DNA of 64,000 nucleotides from Streptomyces sp. R44 (GTDB taxonomy: Bacteria > Actinomycetota > Actinomycetes > Streptomycetales > Streptomycetaceae). Of this stretch, positions 44,990 to 52,437 are shown one piece after another; positions within the stretch are counted from its first letter, which is position 1, and every line of letters starts with the position of its first letter. The stretch lies in contig NZ_CP163444.1 in NCBI RefSeq assembly GCF_041053105.1, positions 2,852,001-2,916,000 of the forward strand. The letters run 5' to 3'. The notes beneath the pieces were generated by a model that was not told the DNA's origin, did not search any database, and worked only from the letters and a program-made list of their open reading frames with translations. Both the position numbers and the translations under genes were made by a program.

Positions 44990-45739
44990 TCAGCTCTTCT
45001 CCACGTACCGCAGGGAGCGCAGGCCGCGCTCCAGGTGCCAGTGCAGATAGGCGGACACGAGTCCGCTGCCCTCCCTGACGTGCCGCGGCTCGCACGCGTC
45101 CGCCGTCGCCCAGTCGCCGGTGAGCAGCGCGCTGAGCAGGCCGATGGCCTCCGCGGAGGGTACGACGCTTCCGGGCACCCGGCAGTCGCCGCATATGACC
45201 CCGCCCGCCGCGACCGAGAAGAACCGGTTCGGACCGTGGAGTCCGCATTTCGCGCAGTCCTCGAAGCTGGGCGCGTAGCCGTTCACGGCGAGGGAGCGGA
45301 GGAGGAAGGCGTCGAGGATGAGGTGCGGCGCGTGCTCGCCCCGGGCGAGCGTCCGCAGCCCGCCGACGAGCAGCAGGTACTGCTGCACGGCGGGCTCGCC
45401 CTCGTGGTCGGTGAACCGTTCCGCCGTCTCCAGCATCGCGGTGCCTGCGGTGTACCGGGCGTAGTCGGTGACGATCCCGCCGCCGTACGCGGCGATGGTC
45501 TCGCTCTGGGTGCAGAGCGGCAGCCCGCGTCCGACCAGCTCACTCCCCCGGGCGAAGAACTGCACGTCCACGTGCGAAAAGGGTTCGAGGCGCGCCCCGA
45601 ACTTCGACTTCGTCCGGCGTACGCCCCGCGCGACGGCGCGTACGCGGCCGTGACCGCGCGTGAGGATCGTGATGATGCGGTCCGCTTCACCCAGCTTCTG
45701 GGTGCGCAGCACGATGCCGTCGTCGCGGAACAGACTCAT
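44990..45739 (-). CDS. recO: DNA repair protein RecO
   Basis: This 249-residue protein has an OB-fold N-terminus (LFRDDGIVLRTQKLGEADRIITILTRGHGRVRAVARGVRRTKSKFGARLEPFSHVDVQF). The C-terminal helical domain has a zinc knuckle, CAKCG...CGDC. RecO loads RecA onto SSB-coated single-stranded DNA with RecR. The ATG at 45739 matches the family start MSLFRDDGIVLR. It is divergent from the AhpD-like gene with the ECF41 promoter. Confidence 0.94.
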   Translation of the reverse strand: MSLFRDDGIVLRTQKLGEADRIITILTRGHGRVRAVARGVRRTKSKFGARLEPFSHVDVQFFARGSELVGRGLPLCTQSETIAAYGGGIVTDYARYTAGTAMLETAERFTDHEGEPAVQQYLLLVGGLRTLARGEHAPHLILDAFLLRSLAVNGYAPSFEDCAKCGLHGPNRFFSVAAGGVICGDCRVPGSVVPSAEAIGLLSALLTGDWATADACEPRHVREGSGLVSAYLHWHLERGLRSLRYVEKS

Positions 45740-45811
45740 GCGCCCATTCTCCCGTACGGCGCCGGAGGAGAGGACGCATGGCCCCAGGGAGACGCAGGTC
45801 ACATTCACCGG

Positions 45812-45838
45812 TGTCACAGGCGGCGGGGCTACCTCGTC
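45812..45838 (+). promoter_or_regulatory. ECF41-type promoter
   Basis: TGTCACA at 45812-45818 and CGTC at 45835-45838 are separated by exactly 16 bp, the published ECF41 consensus as I know it. It lies 44 bp before the AhpD-like gene, the usual ECF41 target, with the sigma gene itself immediately downstream. Confidence 0.85.
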
Positions 45839-45881
45839 TCGGGGGTGTAACCAGCCAGCGCCCCACACCGAGGAGCACCCC

Positions 45882-46355
45882 ATGGACGCCCGACTGAACG
45901 TCTTCACCAACCCCACCGTCGGCAAGGCCCTGAAGCACCTCATGGCGCTGGGCGGGCAGATCAAGCAGTCGACGGTTCCTGCGCCGGTCCAGGAGCTGGT
46001 CGCGCTGCGCGTGAGCCAGATCAACGGCTGCGCCGCCTGCATCGACATGCACACCAAGGACGCGGCCCACGCCGGCGAGACCCCGGTGCGGCTCAACCTG
46101 GTGGCGGCCTGGCGCGAGGCGACCGTCTACACCGAGGCCGAGCGCGCCGCGCTCGAACTCGCCGAGGAGGGGACCCGGGTCGCCGACGGGGCCGGCGGCG
46201 TCAGTGACGAGGTCTGGGCGCGGGCGGCCCTCCACTACGACGAGGAGCAGCTCATGGCCCTCGTCCTCCACATCGCCTTCATGAACATGGCGAACCGCCT
46301 GAACGCGATCACCCGGCAGCCGGCGGGCGACTACGTGCCCGGCCAGTTCCACTGA
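45882..46355 (+). CDS. Carboxymuconolactone decarboxylase / AhpD-like protein
   Basis: This 157-residue all-helical protein carries the AhpD-type redox motif C-A-A-C-I-D-M-H in VSQINGCAACIDMHTKDA. Related proteins are alkylhydroperoxidase-like, using the two Cys and the His. In ECF41 loci such a gene (also called COE for carboxymuconolactone decarboxylase, oxidoreductase or epimerase) is the main target of the sigma factor. The promoter at 45812-45838 fits this. The substrate is unknown. The start ATG 45882 has GAGGAG upstream. Confidence 0.92.
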   Translation: MDARLNVFTNPTVGKALKHLMALGGQIKQSTVPAPVQELVALRVSQINGCAACIDMHTKDAAHAGETPVRLNLVAAWREATVYTEAERAALELAEEGTRVADGAGGVSDEVWARAALHYDEEQLMALVLHIAFMNMANRLNAITRQPAGDYVPGQFH

Positions 46356-46414
46356 CAGGCGCCGCCCACCTGGATGATCATGAAGCGTCATCGGTACGGG
46401 GAGAGGAAGCCGTC

Positions 46415-47344
46415 ATGAGCATGAGCAAGGTCGAGGAGTTCGAGGAACTGCGCCCGCTGCTGTTCTCGATCGCCTACCGGATCCTCGGCAGCGTCAGCGA
46501 GGCCGAGGACGCCGTCCAGGAGACCTGGCTGCGCTTCGACGGCTCCTCGACCCGGCCCGACTCGGCCAAGGCCTTCCTGTCGGCCACGGTCACCCGGCTC
46601 TCGATCGACGTCCTGCGCTCCGCGCGGGTCCGGCGCGAGGAGTACGTCGGCCCCTGGTTCCCCGAGCCGCTGCTCAGCGATCCGTACGAGGACCCGGCGC
46701 GCGCGGTGGAGCTGGCCGACTCGGTCTCCATGGCGGCGCTGCTGCTCCTCGAAAGGCTCAGCCCGCTGGAACGGGCCGTCTTCCTCCTGCGGGAGGTCTT
46801 CGCCTTCGACTTCCAGGACGTCGCCGAGGCCGTGGGCCGTTCGGAGGCGGCCTGCCGGCAGCTGCTGGTACGGGCCAGGCGGCACATGCACGACGGGCGT
46901 CCCCGGTTCGCGGCCGACCGACAGGAACGCCAGGAACTGGCCACCCGCTTCTTCGACGCCCTCAAGGACGGTGACGTCGGCGGGCTCCAGGACCTCCTGG
47001 CCGCCGATGTCCAGCTCGTCGGCGACGGCGGCGGCAAGGCCCCGAACCTCGCCCGGACCATCATGGGCGCGGAGAAGGTGGCACGGCTCCTGGGCACGGT
47101 CTTCCCCACCCTCTTCGACCTCGACGTCACCTGCGAGCCGCGCGAGGTCAACGGCCAGCCGGGCGCGGTCTACCGCGACCGCGACGGCCGGATCCTCCAG
47201 GTCTTCGTCCTCGACGTCCTGGACGGCCGGATCCAGGCGATCCGCTCGATCCTCAACCCCGACAAGCTCGGCCACCTCGGCCCGGTGGCCGACGCGTGGG
47301 CCTTCAACCGCGAGGTGCAGCAGGCCCGCCGCCGCACCCGCTGA
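46415..47344 (+). CDS. sigJ: ECF41 RNA polymerase sigma factor (SigJ-like)
   Basis: This 309-residue sigma factor has ECF region 2 (LRPLLFSIAYRILGSVSEAEDAVQETWLRF), region 4 (SPLERAVFLLREVFAFDFQDVAEAVGRSEAACRQLLVRARRHM), and a SnoaL-like C-terminal extension. The two ECF41 marks are the WFPEP linker (W-L-P-E-P in most members) and the D-G-G-G-K motif. The extension acts in cis to modulate activity, in place of a classical anti-sigma factor. The gene sits 59 bp after the AhpD-like target and probably shares its transcript. Confidence 0.92.
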   Translation: MSMSKVEEFEELRPLLFSIAYRILGSVSEAEDAVQETWLRFDGSSTRPDSAKAFLSATVTRLSIDVLRSARVRREEYVGPWFPEPLLSDPYEDPARAVELADSVSMAALLLLERLSPLERAVFLLREVFAFDFQDVAEAVGRSEAACRQLLVRARRHMHDGRPRFAADRQERQELATRFFDALKDGDVGGLQDLLAADVQLVGDGGGKAPNLARTIMGAEKVARLLGTVFPTLFDLDVTCEPREVNGQPGAVYRDRDGRILQVFVLDVLDGRIQAIRSILNPDKLGHLGPVADAWAFNREVQQARRRTR

Positions 47345-47366
47345 CGGTGCTCGGGGACACCGTCAG
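47341..47366. terminator. Bidirectional hairpin between sigJ and the subtilase gene
   Basis: CTGACGGTG (47341-47349) pairs with CACCGTCAG (47358-47366) around an 8-nt loop. The sigJ stop codon (47342-47344) is inside the left arm. No T-run follows; the genes are convergent. Confidence 0.6.
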
Positions 47367-47381
47367 CGGGTGGGCGGGTGC

Positions 47382-48680
47382 TCAGTAGCCGCCGGCGTGG
47401 ACGAGGTACCCGTAGTAGCGCCCGGTGACGGGCGAGTTCGGGTCACCCGCGAAGCCGTACGAGGCGGGCCGGGCCGCCGCGTGACCGCGGAGCTCGGCGG
47501 CCACACCGGCCGGGGACGGGTCCGCGCACTGGCCGCTGGCGAGGCACAGCGCGGCCGTGCCTGCCACGTGCGGCGAGGCCATCGAGGTACCGGAGTAGAC
47601 GACGGTGGTGCCGTGGTTGCGGGTGGACCGGATGCAGACGCCCGGACCGGCGATGGTGTGGGCGGCGTCCGCGGTGCTCACGGCGAAGTTGGAGAAGTCG
47701 GCCGCGGCATCGTCCGTACCGACCCGGCAGGTCGAGGCGGCGCCGCCGCCCGGCTGCCCGTTGAAGTCGCCCATCGCGGTCACGGTGAGGACCTCGTCGA
47801 AGGCGGCGGGGGTGTGGCCGGCCAGGTCGTTGCCGTCGTTTCCGGCCGCCACGACCATGGTGACGCCGACGTCGTTGACCACGTGGCAGATCGCCTGGTG
47901 CTCCGGGTCGTTGTTGGTGAAGCCGCAGTTGCCGTCGTCGGCGCCGTCGCCGCCGAGGCTCATGTTCGCGACCTTGATGCCGAGCCCGGCGGCGTTGTTC
48001 GCCAGCCAGTCGAGGCCGCAGAGGATGTTGGCGGTGGAGCCCCGGCCGCTGGCGCCGAGCACCCTCACCGAGTACAGCCGGGCGCCGGGCACGACCCCGA
48101 CCACGTCGTCGCCGTTGTCCCGGGCGGCGACGGTACCGGCCACATGGGTGCCGTGGCCGTTGAAGTCCCGGTAGGCGTTCGGCCGCGAGGGGTCCATGCA
48201 GTTGAACCCGCCGGCCACGTTGAGATCACGGTGGCCCGTGTCGATCCCGGTGTCGAGGATCGCCACCGCGGTGTCCACCGTGCCGGACCCGTTCCCGGAG
48301 AGCGCGCTGCTCACATCGGCGTCGATCCGGTTCACGCCGGTCGGCAGCACCTGCTGGGTGGCCTGGACGGGCCGGTCGGGGGCCACCGCCCTGACGTTCG
48401 GGTCCGCCCGCAGTGCGGCCACCTGGGACTCCGGCACCACCGCCGAGTACCCGACCAGCGCGTGCTGGTAGCGAAAGCCCGCCCGCACCCCGTGGTCCCG
48501 CCCGTGGCCCCGCACGACCGCGTCGAGCCGGTCGCGGGCCGAGTCCTTGAGGAGGACGACGTACCGCCCTTCCGGCTCGGCGGCGTCCCCCTCCGTCGCC
48601 TCGGCCCCCGTGAGTCCCCCCGTCAGCAACGCGCCTGCGGCCGCGCACACCGCGGCCAGCCGGTACGCCGGTCTCGCCAT
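47382..48680 (-). CDS. Secreted S8 family serine peptidase (subtilase)
   Basis: This 432-residue protease has a Sec signal peptide (MARPAYRLAAVCAAAGALLTGGLTGAEA), an I9-type propeptide (GRYVVLLKDSARDRLDAVVRGHG...SQVAALRADPNVRAV), and a mature subtilase domain. The triad is Asp in AVAILDTGID, His in NGHGTHVAGT, and Ser in VVYSGTSMASPHVAGTAAL. It is a compact single-domain enzyme without C-terminal add-ons. It should be processed and active outside the cell. A second in-frame ATG at 48689 is an alternative start. Confidence 0.92.
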   Translation of the reverse strand: MARPAYRLAAVCAAAGALLTGGLTGAEATEGDAAEPEGRYVVLLKDSARDRLDAVVRGHGRDHGVRAGFRYQHALVGYSAVVPESQVAALRADPNVRAVAPDRPVQATQQVLPTGVNRIDADVSSALSGNGSGTVDTAVAILDTGIDTGHRDLNVAGGFNCMDPSRPNAYRDFNGHGTHVAGTVAARDNGDDVVGVVPGARLYSVRVLGASGRGSTANILCGLDWLANNAAGLGIKVANMSLGGDGADDGNCGFTNNDPEHQAICHVVNDVGVTMVVAAGNDGNDLAGHTPAAFDEVLTVTAMGDFNGQPGGGAASTCRVGTDDAAADFSNFAVSTADAAHTIAGPGVCIRSTRNHGTTVVYSGTSMASPHVAGTAALCLASGQCADPSPAGVAAELRGHAAARPASYGFAGDPNSPVTGRYYGYLVHAGGY

Positions 48681-48801
48681 GCCGAACACCTCGTTTCCTT
48701 TCGTGGTCAACGAACTCGAACGGGTTCGCGGGGACCACGTAACCGGGGCGGCGAGGCGCGTGCAGCGCGGGCGCGGCGGATGGACTAACAGGTGCGAGCC
48801 G

Positions 48802-49017
48802 TCAGGGCACCTCGCCCCGGCTGCGGGCGTTGACGTGCGCCGTCGCCGCGCTGAGCCGCTCGGCCGAGGTCGCCTCGCGGACCCCGTCCGGCTCCACGTC
48901 CCACTCCCGCCCGCCTCCCAGCGGACGCACCTGTACATAGGGGCCCTCGTGCCCCATGACCCTCCCGACCCGTCCGGTACGGATCTCGACGACGTACGAC
49001 CCGATGGGCAGCGTCAC
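48802..49017 (-). CDS. Small hypothetical protein of a WhiJ-like locus
   Basis: This 71-residue protein (V-T-L-P-I-G-S-Y-V-V-E-I-R-T-G-R-V-G-R-V-M-G...) has an SH3-like beta pattern followed by a short helix. It starts at GTG 49017, which overlaps the stop of the gene above it (GTGA at 49014-49017). Similar small proteins often accompany XRE-DUF5753 regulators in Streptomyces (recollection). Function unknown. Confidence 0.65.
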   Translation of the reverse strand: MTLPIGSYVVEIRTGRVGRVMGHEGPYVQVRPLGGGREWDVEPDGVREATSAERLSAATAHVNARSRGEVP

Positions 49018-49235
49018 GATCGACTCTCCTCCCTCGGCAGTACGGCGGCGGCGAGGAGCCGGGCCGTTTCCACCGTGCAGCATCCCAATTCCACGAGCGG
49101 CCGCGGCGGGTCGGCCGCGAGGGTGACGACGTCGAGCCCGAGCGAGGGGAGCGTGATTCCCGCCCTCGCGAGGGCCTCGCGCAATTCCGCCACTGCCTCT
49201 TGTGCGGTTCCGACTGCCCCCGTGGTCGCCTTCAT
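49014..49235 (-). CDS. Small hypothetical protein of a WhiJ-like locus
   Basis: This protein of about 73 residues (from ATG 49235; an in-frame ATG upstream at 49274 would give 86) contains an amphipathic helix (AVGTAQEAVAELREALARAGI). A short beta/helix region with two adjacent Cys follows (LVELGCCTVETARLLAAAVL). It is divergent from the XRE-DUF5753 gene and translationally coupled to the 71-residue gene. It probably belongs to the same regulatory module. Function unknown. Confidence 0.65.
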   Translation of the reverse strand: MKATTGAVGTAQEAVAELREALARAGITLPSLGLDVVTLAADPPRPLVELGCCTVETARLLAAAVLPREESRS

Positions 49236-49367
49236 GATGTCTTCCTTCACCAACGTATGCCTTTCTGAATCCATTTCCCGCTTCGCCTCTCCAGGGTGGG
49301 GGCAGATCCGTAGAATCGGCAGACGCGCTGCCCGTACAACTGCGGGGTAGGGTTGGGGAGTTAATCC

Positions 49368-50183
49368 ATGGCCAAGAGCAAGCAGCAGGATGCGTGGGAG
49401 TTCTTCGGTGAGCTCCTGAAGGAACGCCGGGAGGCTGCGGGGTTCACGCAGAGCGAGCTGGGCAGACGGGTGTTCGTATCCGGGGCGTACATCGGCCTGT
49501 TCGAGCAGGGAATTCGAAAGCCGCAGTTGGATGTGGCGGTGCGAATCGACGAGGTCCTACAAACCGGCGGTATTTTCGAACGTACGTGGCGCAGACTCAT
49601 CGACAAGTCGCCGTACGCGTCCTATTTCAGCGAGGTGGCGGAGCTGGAGAGGGTGGCGACGAAGATCTGCGAGTTCGCGCCGACGGTGGTGCCGGGGTTG
49701 TTGCAGACGGCGGAGTACGCCCGAGCGGTGACGGTGGCGACACACCCGTTCGCCACGGAAGAGTTCATCGAGGAGAAGGTCACCGCACGGATCGACAGGG
49801 CGGCGATCCTCAGGGGCACTACAAGGCCCGAGTATTGGGTCGTGCTGCACGAGAACGCGGCGCTCACCCCGGTGGGCGGCCCGTCGGTGATGGCGGCGAC
49901 GTTGGACCACATCACGAAGCTCATCCGCGAGCGGTTGGTCCTGGTGACCGTGATCCCCCGCGCGGTCGGCGCGCACTCCGTCATGGAGGGCTCGCTCCGG
50001 CTGATGGAGTTCGAGGACCAGCCGCCAACGGCCTATACAGAGACCGCGTTTTCGGGGACGCTCCTCGACGATCCGGCGGTGGTGAAGCAGGCACAGCGCG
50101 CCTACGATCTGCTCAGGGTCGCCACCTTGTCGCCGGAGGCGTCCCTGGCCCTGATCGAATCGGCGGCGGAGGACTACAGATAA
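49368..50183 (+). CDS. XRE helix-turn-helix regulator with DUF5753 (WhiJ-like)
   Basis: This 271-residue protein has an N-terminal HTH (FGELLKERREAAGFTQSELGRRVFVSGAYIGLFEQGIRKPQLDVAVRIDEVL) and a DUF5753 domain (EFAPTVVPGLLQTAEYARAV..., VLHENAALTPVGGPSVMAATLDHI..., LRLMEFEDQPPTAYTETAFSGTLLDDPAVV). Streptomyces have many such genes, each next to a DUF397 gene. WhiJ controls development, and some pairs have been reported to behave as toxin-antitoxin modules. The stop overlaps the DUF397 start (TAATG). The gene region is less GC-rich than its neighbours. Confidence 0.92.
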   Translation: MAKSKQQDAWEFFGELLKERREAAGFTQSELGRRVFVSGAYIGLFEQGIRKPQLDVAVRIDEVLQTGGIFERTWRRLIDKSPYASYFSEVAELERVATKICEFAPTVVPGLLQTAEYARAVTVATHPFATEEFIEEKVTARIDRAAILRGTTRPEYWVVLHENAALTPVGGPSVMAATLDHITKLIRERLVLVTVIPRAVGAHSVMEGSLRLMEFEDQPPTAYTETAFSGTLLDDPAVVKQAQRAYDLLRVATLSPEASLALIESAAEDYR

Positions 50184-50389
50184 TGCGCCAGTACGACGTG
50201 AACAACGCCCAGTGGTTCAAGAGCTCCTACAGCAACGGCGACGGGGGCAACTGCGTCGAGGTCACGTACGACGTCGCCGGCGTCGTCCCCGTCCGGGACA
50301 GCAAGGTCACCGACGGTCCCGTCCTGGTCGTGCCGGCCGCCGCCTGGGCGTCCTTCGTCGCCGCGGTCCACAAGGGCGGCGTCGCCTGA
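50183..50389 (+). CDS. DUF397 domain protein
   Basis: This 68-residue protein contains the full DUF397 pattern: WFKSSYSNGDGGNCVEVTYD, VPVRDSKVTDGPVLVVPAAAWASFVAAV. It partners the upstream XRE-DUF5753 protein; the regulator is thought to bind or neutralise it. The ATG at 50183 shares its A with the previous stop, so translation is coupled. The biochemical activity of DUF397 is unsettled. Confidence 0.92.
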   Translation: MRQYDVNNAQWFKSSYSNGDGGNCVEVTYDVAGVVPVRDSKVTDGPVLVVPAAAWASFVAAVHKGGVA

Positions 50390-50494
50390 CAGGAGGCGGC
50401 CGGCGGAATGGCGCTCCGCCGCGCGCGGTCGCAGCATGGAAGGAGGAGAACCGGTTCCCTTCCATGCCCCACACACATCGCCGTGGGAGTCACC

Positions 50495-51406
50495 ATGCCC
50501 ATGCTGCTGATCAAGGGATCCTTCCATCTTTCGGGCCATACGGCCCCCGACGGGGACACCGTCCCCTTCATCCCGGACTACGTGGGCGAGTGGAAGCTCG
50601 TCCGGGGCTGCGAGAAGCCGCAGCCGGCGCGGGACGGGCACGTCGACGTCCGGCTCGAAGGCATCGACGCACTGGAGACGCACTACGAGGGGAACTACGG
50701 GGACGAGAAGCGCCAGCCGGCCAAGTTCGGCGACGCGGCCACGGACGCGCTGCTGACTTTCCTCGGCTTCCGCGACATCCGGCGCACCCCCGACCCCCAC
50801 CACCCGCACGACATGATCTCCGCGACCCCGGAATCGGTCCCGGGCTTCATCCTCACCAACGGCGCCGACGTCTTCGGCCGCTGCGTGGCGTTCGCCTGCC
50901 CGGGGGACCCGCCGGGGGCGAGCGGCTACGAGCTGGACGTGTCGGCGAGGCTCGTGAAGGAGAGGACGGCCAACTACCACCTGCTCGCCCAGGGTCTGGC
51001 GTATCCGACGTTCTACCAGGGGCTGCCTCCCGTGCTGCGCGACGCGCTGGCCGACGGCAAGGTGGAGGCGCAGGCGGGGATCGGTGTGGGCATCTGGAGC
51101 ATCGTGGCCGACGCCCTGGGCGACGTGACCGTCACCGGGGCGAAGATCGCCGGGATGCAGTCGATCACCGATGACGTGGTGATCCTCCCCAAGCTCTTCC
51201 GCCGCCTGAAGGAGTACTTCTCGCTCGGCCACACCACGCTCGACGCCTTCCCCGCCTATCTGGCCGGGGCCGCGGACAAGTTCCTCGACCTGACGCAGGA
51301 CAGGCCGAAGGAGCAGATCGGGCTTCACCGGATCGTCCAGATCACCGACACCCACACCGTGAGGATGACGCTCCCTTCGGAGCTGATCCTCTTCAAGCCG
51401 AAGTGA
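50495..51406 (+). CDS. Staphylococcal-nuclease-like (SNase) domain protein
   Basis: The N-terminal half of this 303-residue protein resembles a thermonuclease fold: LLIKGSFHLSG, PDGDTVPFIPD, VDVRLEGIDALETHYEG (Arg and Glu as in the SNase active site), then QPAKFGDAATDALLTFLGF. The remaining 150 residues (NYHLLAQGLAYPTFYQGLPPVLRDAL..., DDVVILPKLFRRLKEYF...) are not recognised but recur in actinobacterial proteins annotated as nuclease. No signal peptide is seen. The ATG at 50495 has GGGAG upstream. Catalytic activity is uncertain because the third active-site Arg is not obvious. Confidence 0.7.
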   Translation: MPMLLIKGSFHLSGHTAPDGDTVPFIPDYVGEWKLVRGCEKPQPARDGHVDVRLEGIDALETHYEGNYGDEKRQPAKFGDAATDALLTFLGFRDIRRTPDPHHPHDMISATPESVPGFILTNGADVFGRCVAFACPGDPPGASGYELDVSARLVKERTANYHLLAQGLAYPTFYQGLPPVLRDALADGKVEAQAGIGVGIWSIVADALGDVTVTGAKIAGMQSITDDVVILPKLFRRLKEYFSLGHTTLDAFPAYLAGAADKFLDLTQDRPKEQIGLHRIVQITDTHTVRMTLPSELILFKPK

Positions 51407-51467
51407 GCCGTCGCGAGCCGTCCGGGCCCCTCCCGCGAACCGGGCTCCCGCCCCTACCATCCCCTCC

Positions 51468-52301
51468 ATGTCGATCACCCCGTCCACACCCGTCGTCCAG
51501 GGCTCCAAGAAGGCCTCCCTCCAACTCCAGGGCGACGCGCTGCTCCTGAGCCGGCCTCACGAGGAGGCGCGCATCCCGCTCGCGGCGGTCGAGCGGATCC
51601 GTACCGAGAAGCGGACGCTCACCGTGGAGCTGACGGCCCCGGCGGGGACCACGCGGTACGTGCACCGGATCAGCGGGGTGAGCGAGGCGGCGGCCGCGAT
51701 GTTCGCCGAGACCGTGAACGGCACCCTGCCCGGGACGCCCGGACGGGACACGGCGGCCGACGGGACCGCCCTCGTCGAGACCCGCGAGCTCCCCCTGAGC
51801 CGGCGGGCGAGGAAGCTGCGCCGCATCAAGTGGCTGTCGGCCGGCGCTTTCGGTCTGCTCGTCCTCTCGTACGGGCTCGTCGCCGCCGCGGGGGAACCGG
51901 TCGCCGCACTCGTCCTCATCCCCGGAGGACTCGTCCTGGTCGGGGCGCTCGCCCTCGGCGCGAACGCGCTGGCCAACTGGTACCGCGAGTGGCGCCTGAT
52001 CCGGCACGGCATCACGACCTTCGCCGCCGAGGTCCCGGAGAGGCCCGGGATGTACCTGTACACGGACCCGGCCGGGCTGATCCGCAACGTGTTCACCCTG
52101 GCGGGCGGCATGGCCGTCAAGGTCAGCTACGACCCGAACGACCCGGGGAACGTCGTCCTCCCGAGGATCGCCCTCTTCCGGCGCGGGGAGCTCGCACTCG
52201 GCCTGTTCCTCACCGTCCTCGCGCTCCCCGGCCTGGTCGGCACGGTCGCGTGGGCCGTCATGGGGTTCCTGCACCCCGAGTCGATCGCCGACTCCTTCTA
52301 G
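51468..52301 (+). CDS. Hypothetical membrane protein
   Basis: This 277-residue protein begins with a PH-like beta domain (LQLQGDALLLSRPHEEARIPLAAVERIRTEKRTLTVELTAPAG) of about 85 residues. Two membrane helices follow (SAGAFGLLVLSYGLVAAAG; ALVLIPGGLVLVGALALGANAL), then a soluble part and a final membrane helix (LALGLFLTVLALPGLVGTVAWAVMGF). The middle part (GITTFAAEVPE..., VKVSYDPNDPGNVVLP) resembles DUF3592-type domains. Function unknown. Confidence 0.75.
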   Translation: MSITPSTPVVQGSKKASLQLQGDALLLSRPHEEARIPLAAVERIRTEKRTLTVELTAPAGTTRYVHRISGVSEAAAAMFAETVNGTLPGTPGRDTAADGTALVETRELPLSRRARKLRRIKWLSAGAFGLLVLSYGLVAAAGEPVAALVLIPGGLVLVGALALGANALANWYREWRLIRHGITTFAAEVPERPGMYLYTDPAGLIRNVFTLAGGMAVKVSYDPNDPGNVVLPRIALFRRGELALGLFLTVLALPGLVGTVAWAVMGFLHPESIADSF

Positions 52302-52306
52302 GCCTG

Positions 52307-52342
52307 CTTATGGAAGTCATAAGTTCACCTTATGAGGCCATA
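52307..52342. promoter_or_regulatory. Phased CTTATG/CATAAG operator-like array
   Basis: CTTATG (52307-52312), CATAAG (52318-52323), CTTATG (52329-52334) and an imperfect CCATAG (52338-52343) alternate with 4-5 bp spacers. They form two overlapping perfect dyads, CTTATG-n5-CATAAG and CATAAG-n5-CTTATG, with an 11-bp period. The half-site repetition is one per helical turn on the same DNA face. The binder is unknown. Confidence 0.6.
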
Positions 52343-52373
52343 GACCGGGGGCGGGTACCGGTCCGCGCGAGGA

Positions 52374-52392
52374 GTTATTTAGGGTGACCTAA
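52374..52392. promoter_or_regulatory. Iron-box-like site upstream of fprA
   Basis: The 19-bp segment gttatttagggtgacctaa contains the dyad TTAGG-GTGA-CCTAA (52379-52392) and matches the actinobacterial DtxR/IdeR/DmdR consensus at 13 of 19 positions. It lies 45 bp before the fprA ATG, so iron-dependent repression is plausible. Confidence 0.5.
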
Positions 52393-52437
52393 GTGTCGGC
52401 GGCTTCGCCGCCACGTCGCTTGCGAAGGGAACCAGTC

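Noticed and set aside
52374..52392. Certain assignment of the TTAGG-CCTAA dyad as a DmdR/IdeR box
   Set aside because: Only 13 of 19 consensus positions match and the left half is poor, so it is reported as iron-box-like with moderate confidence.
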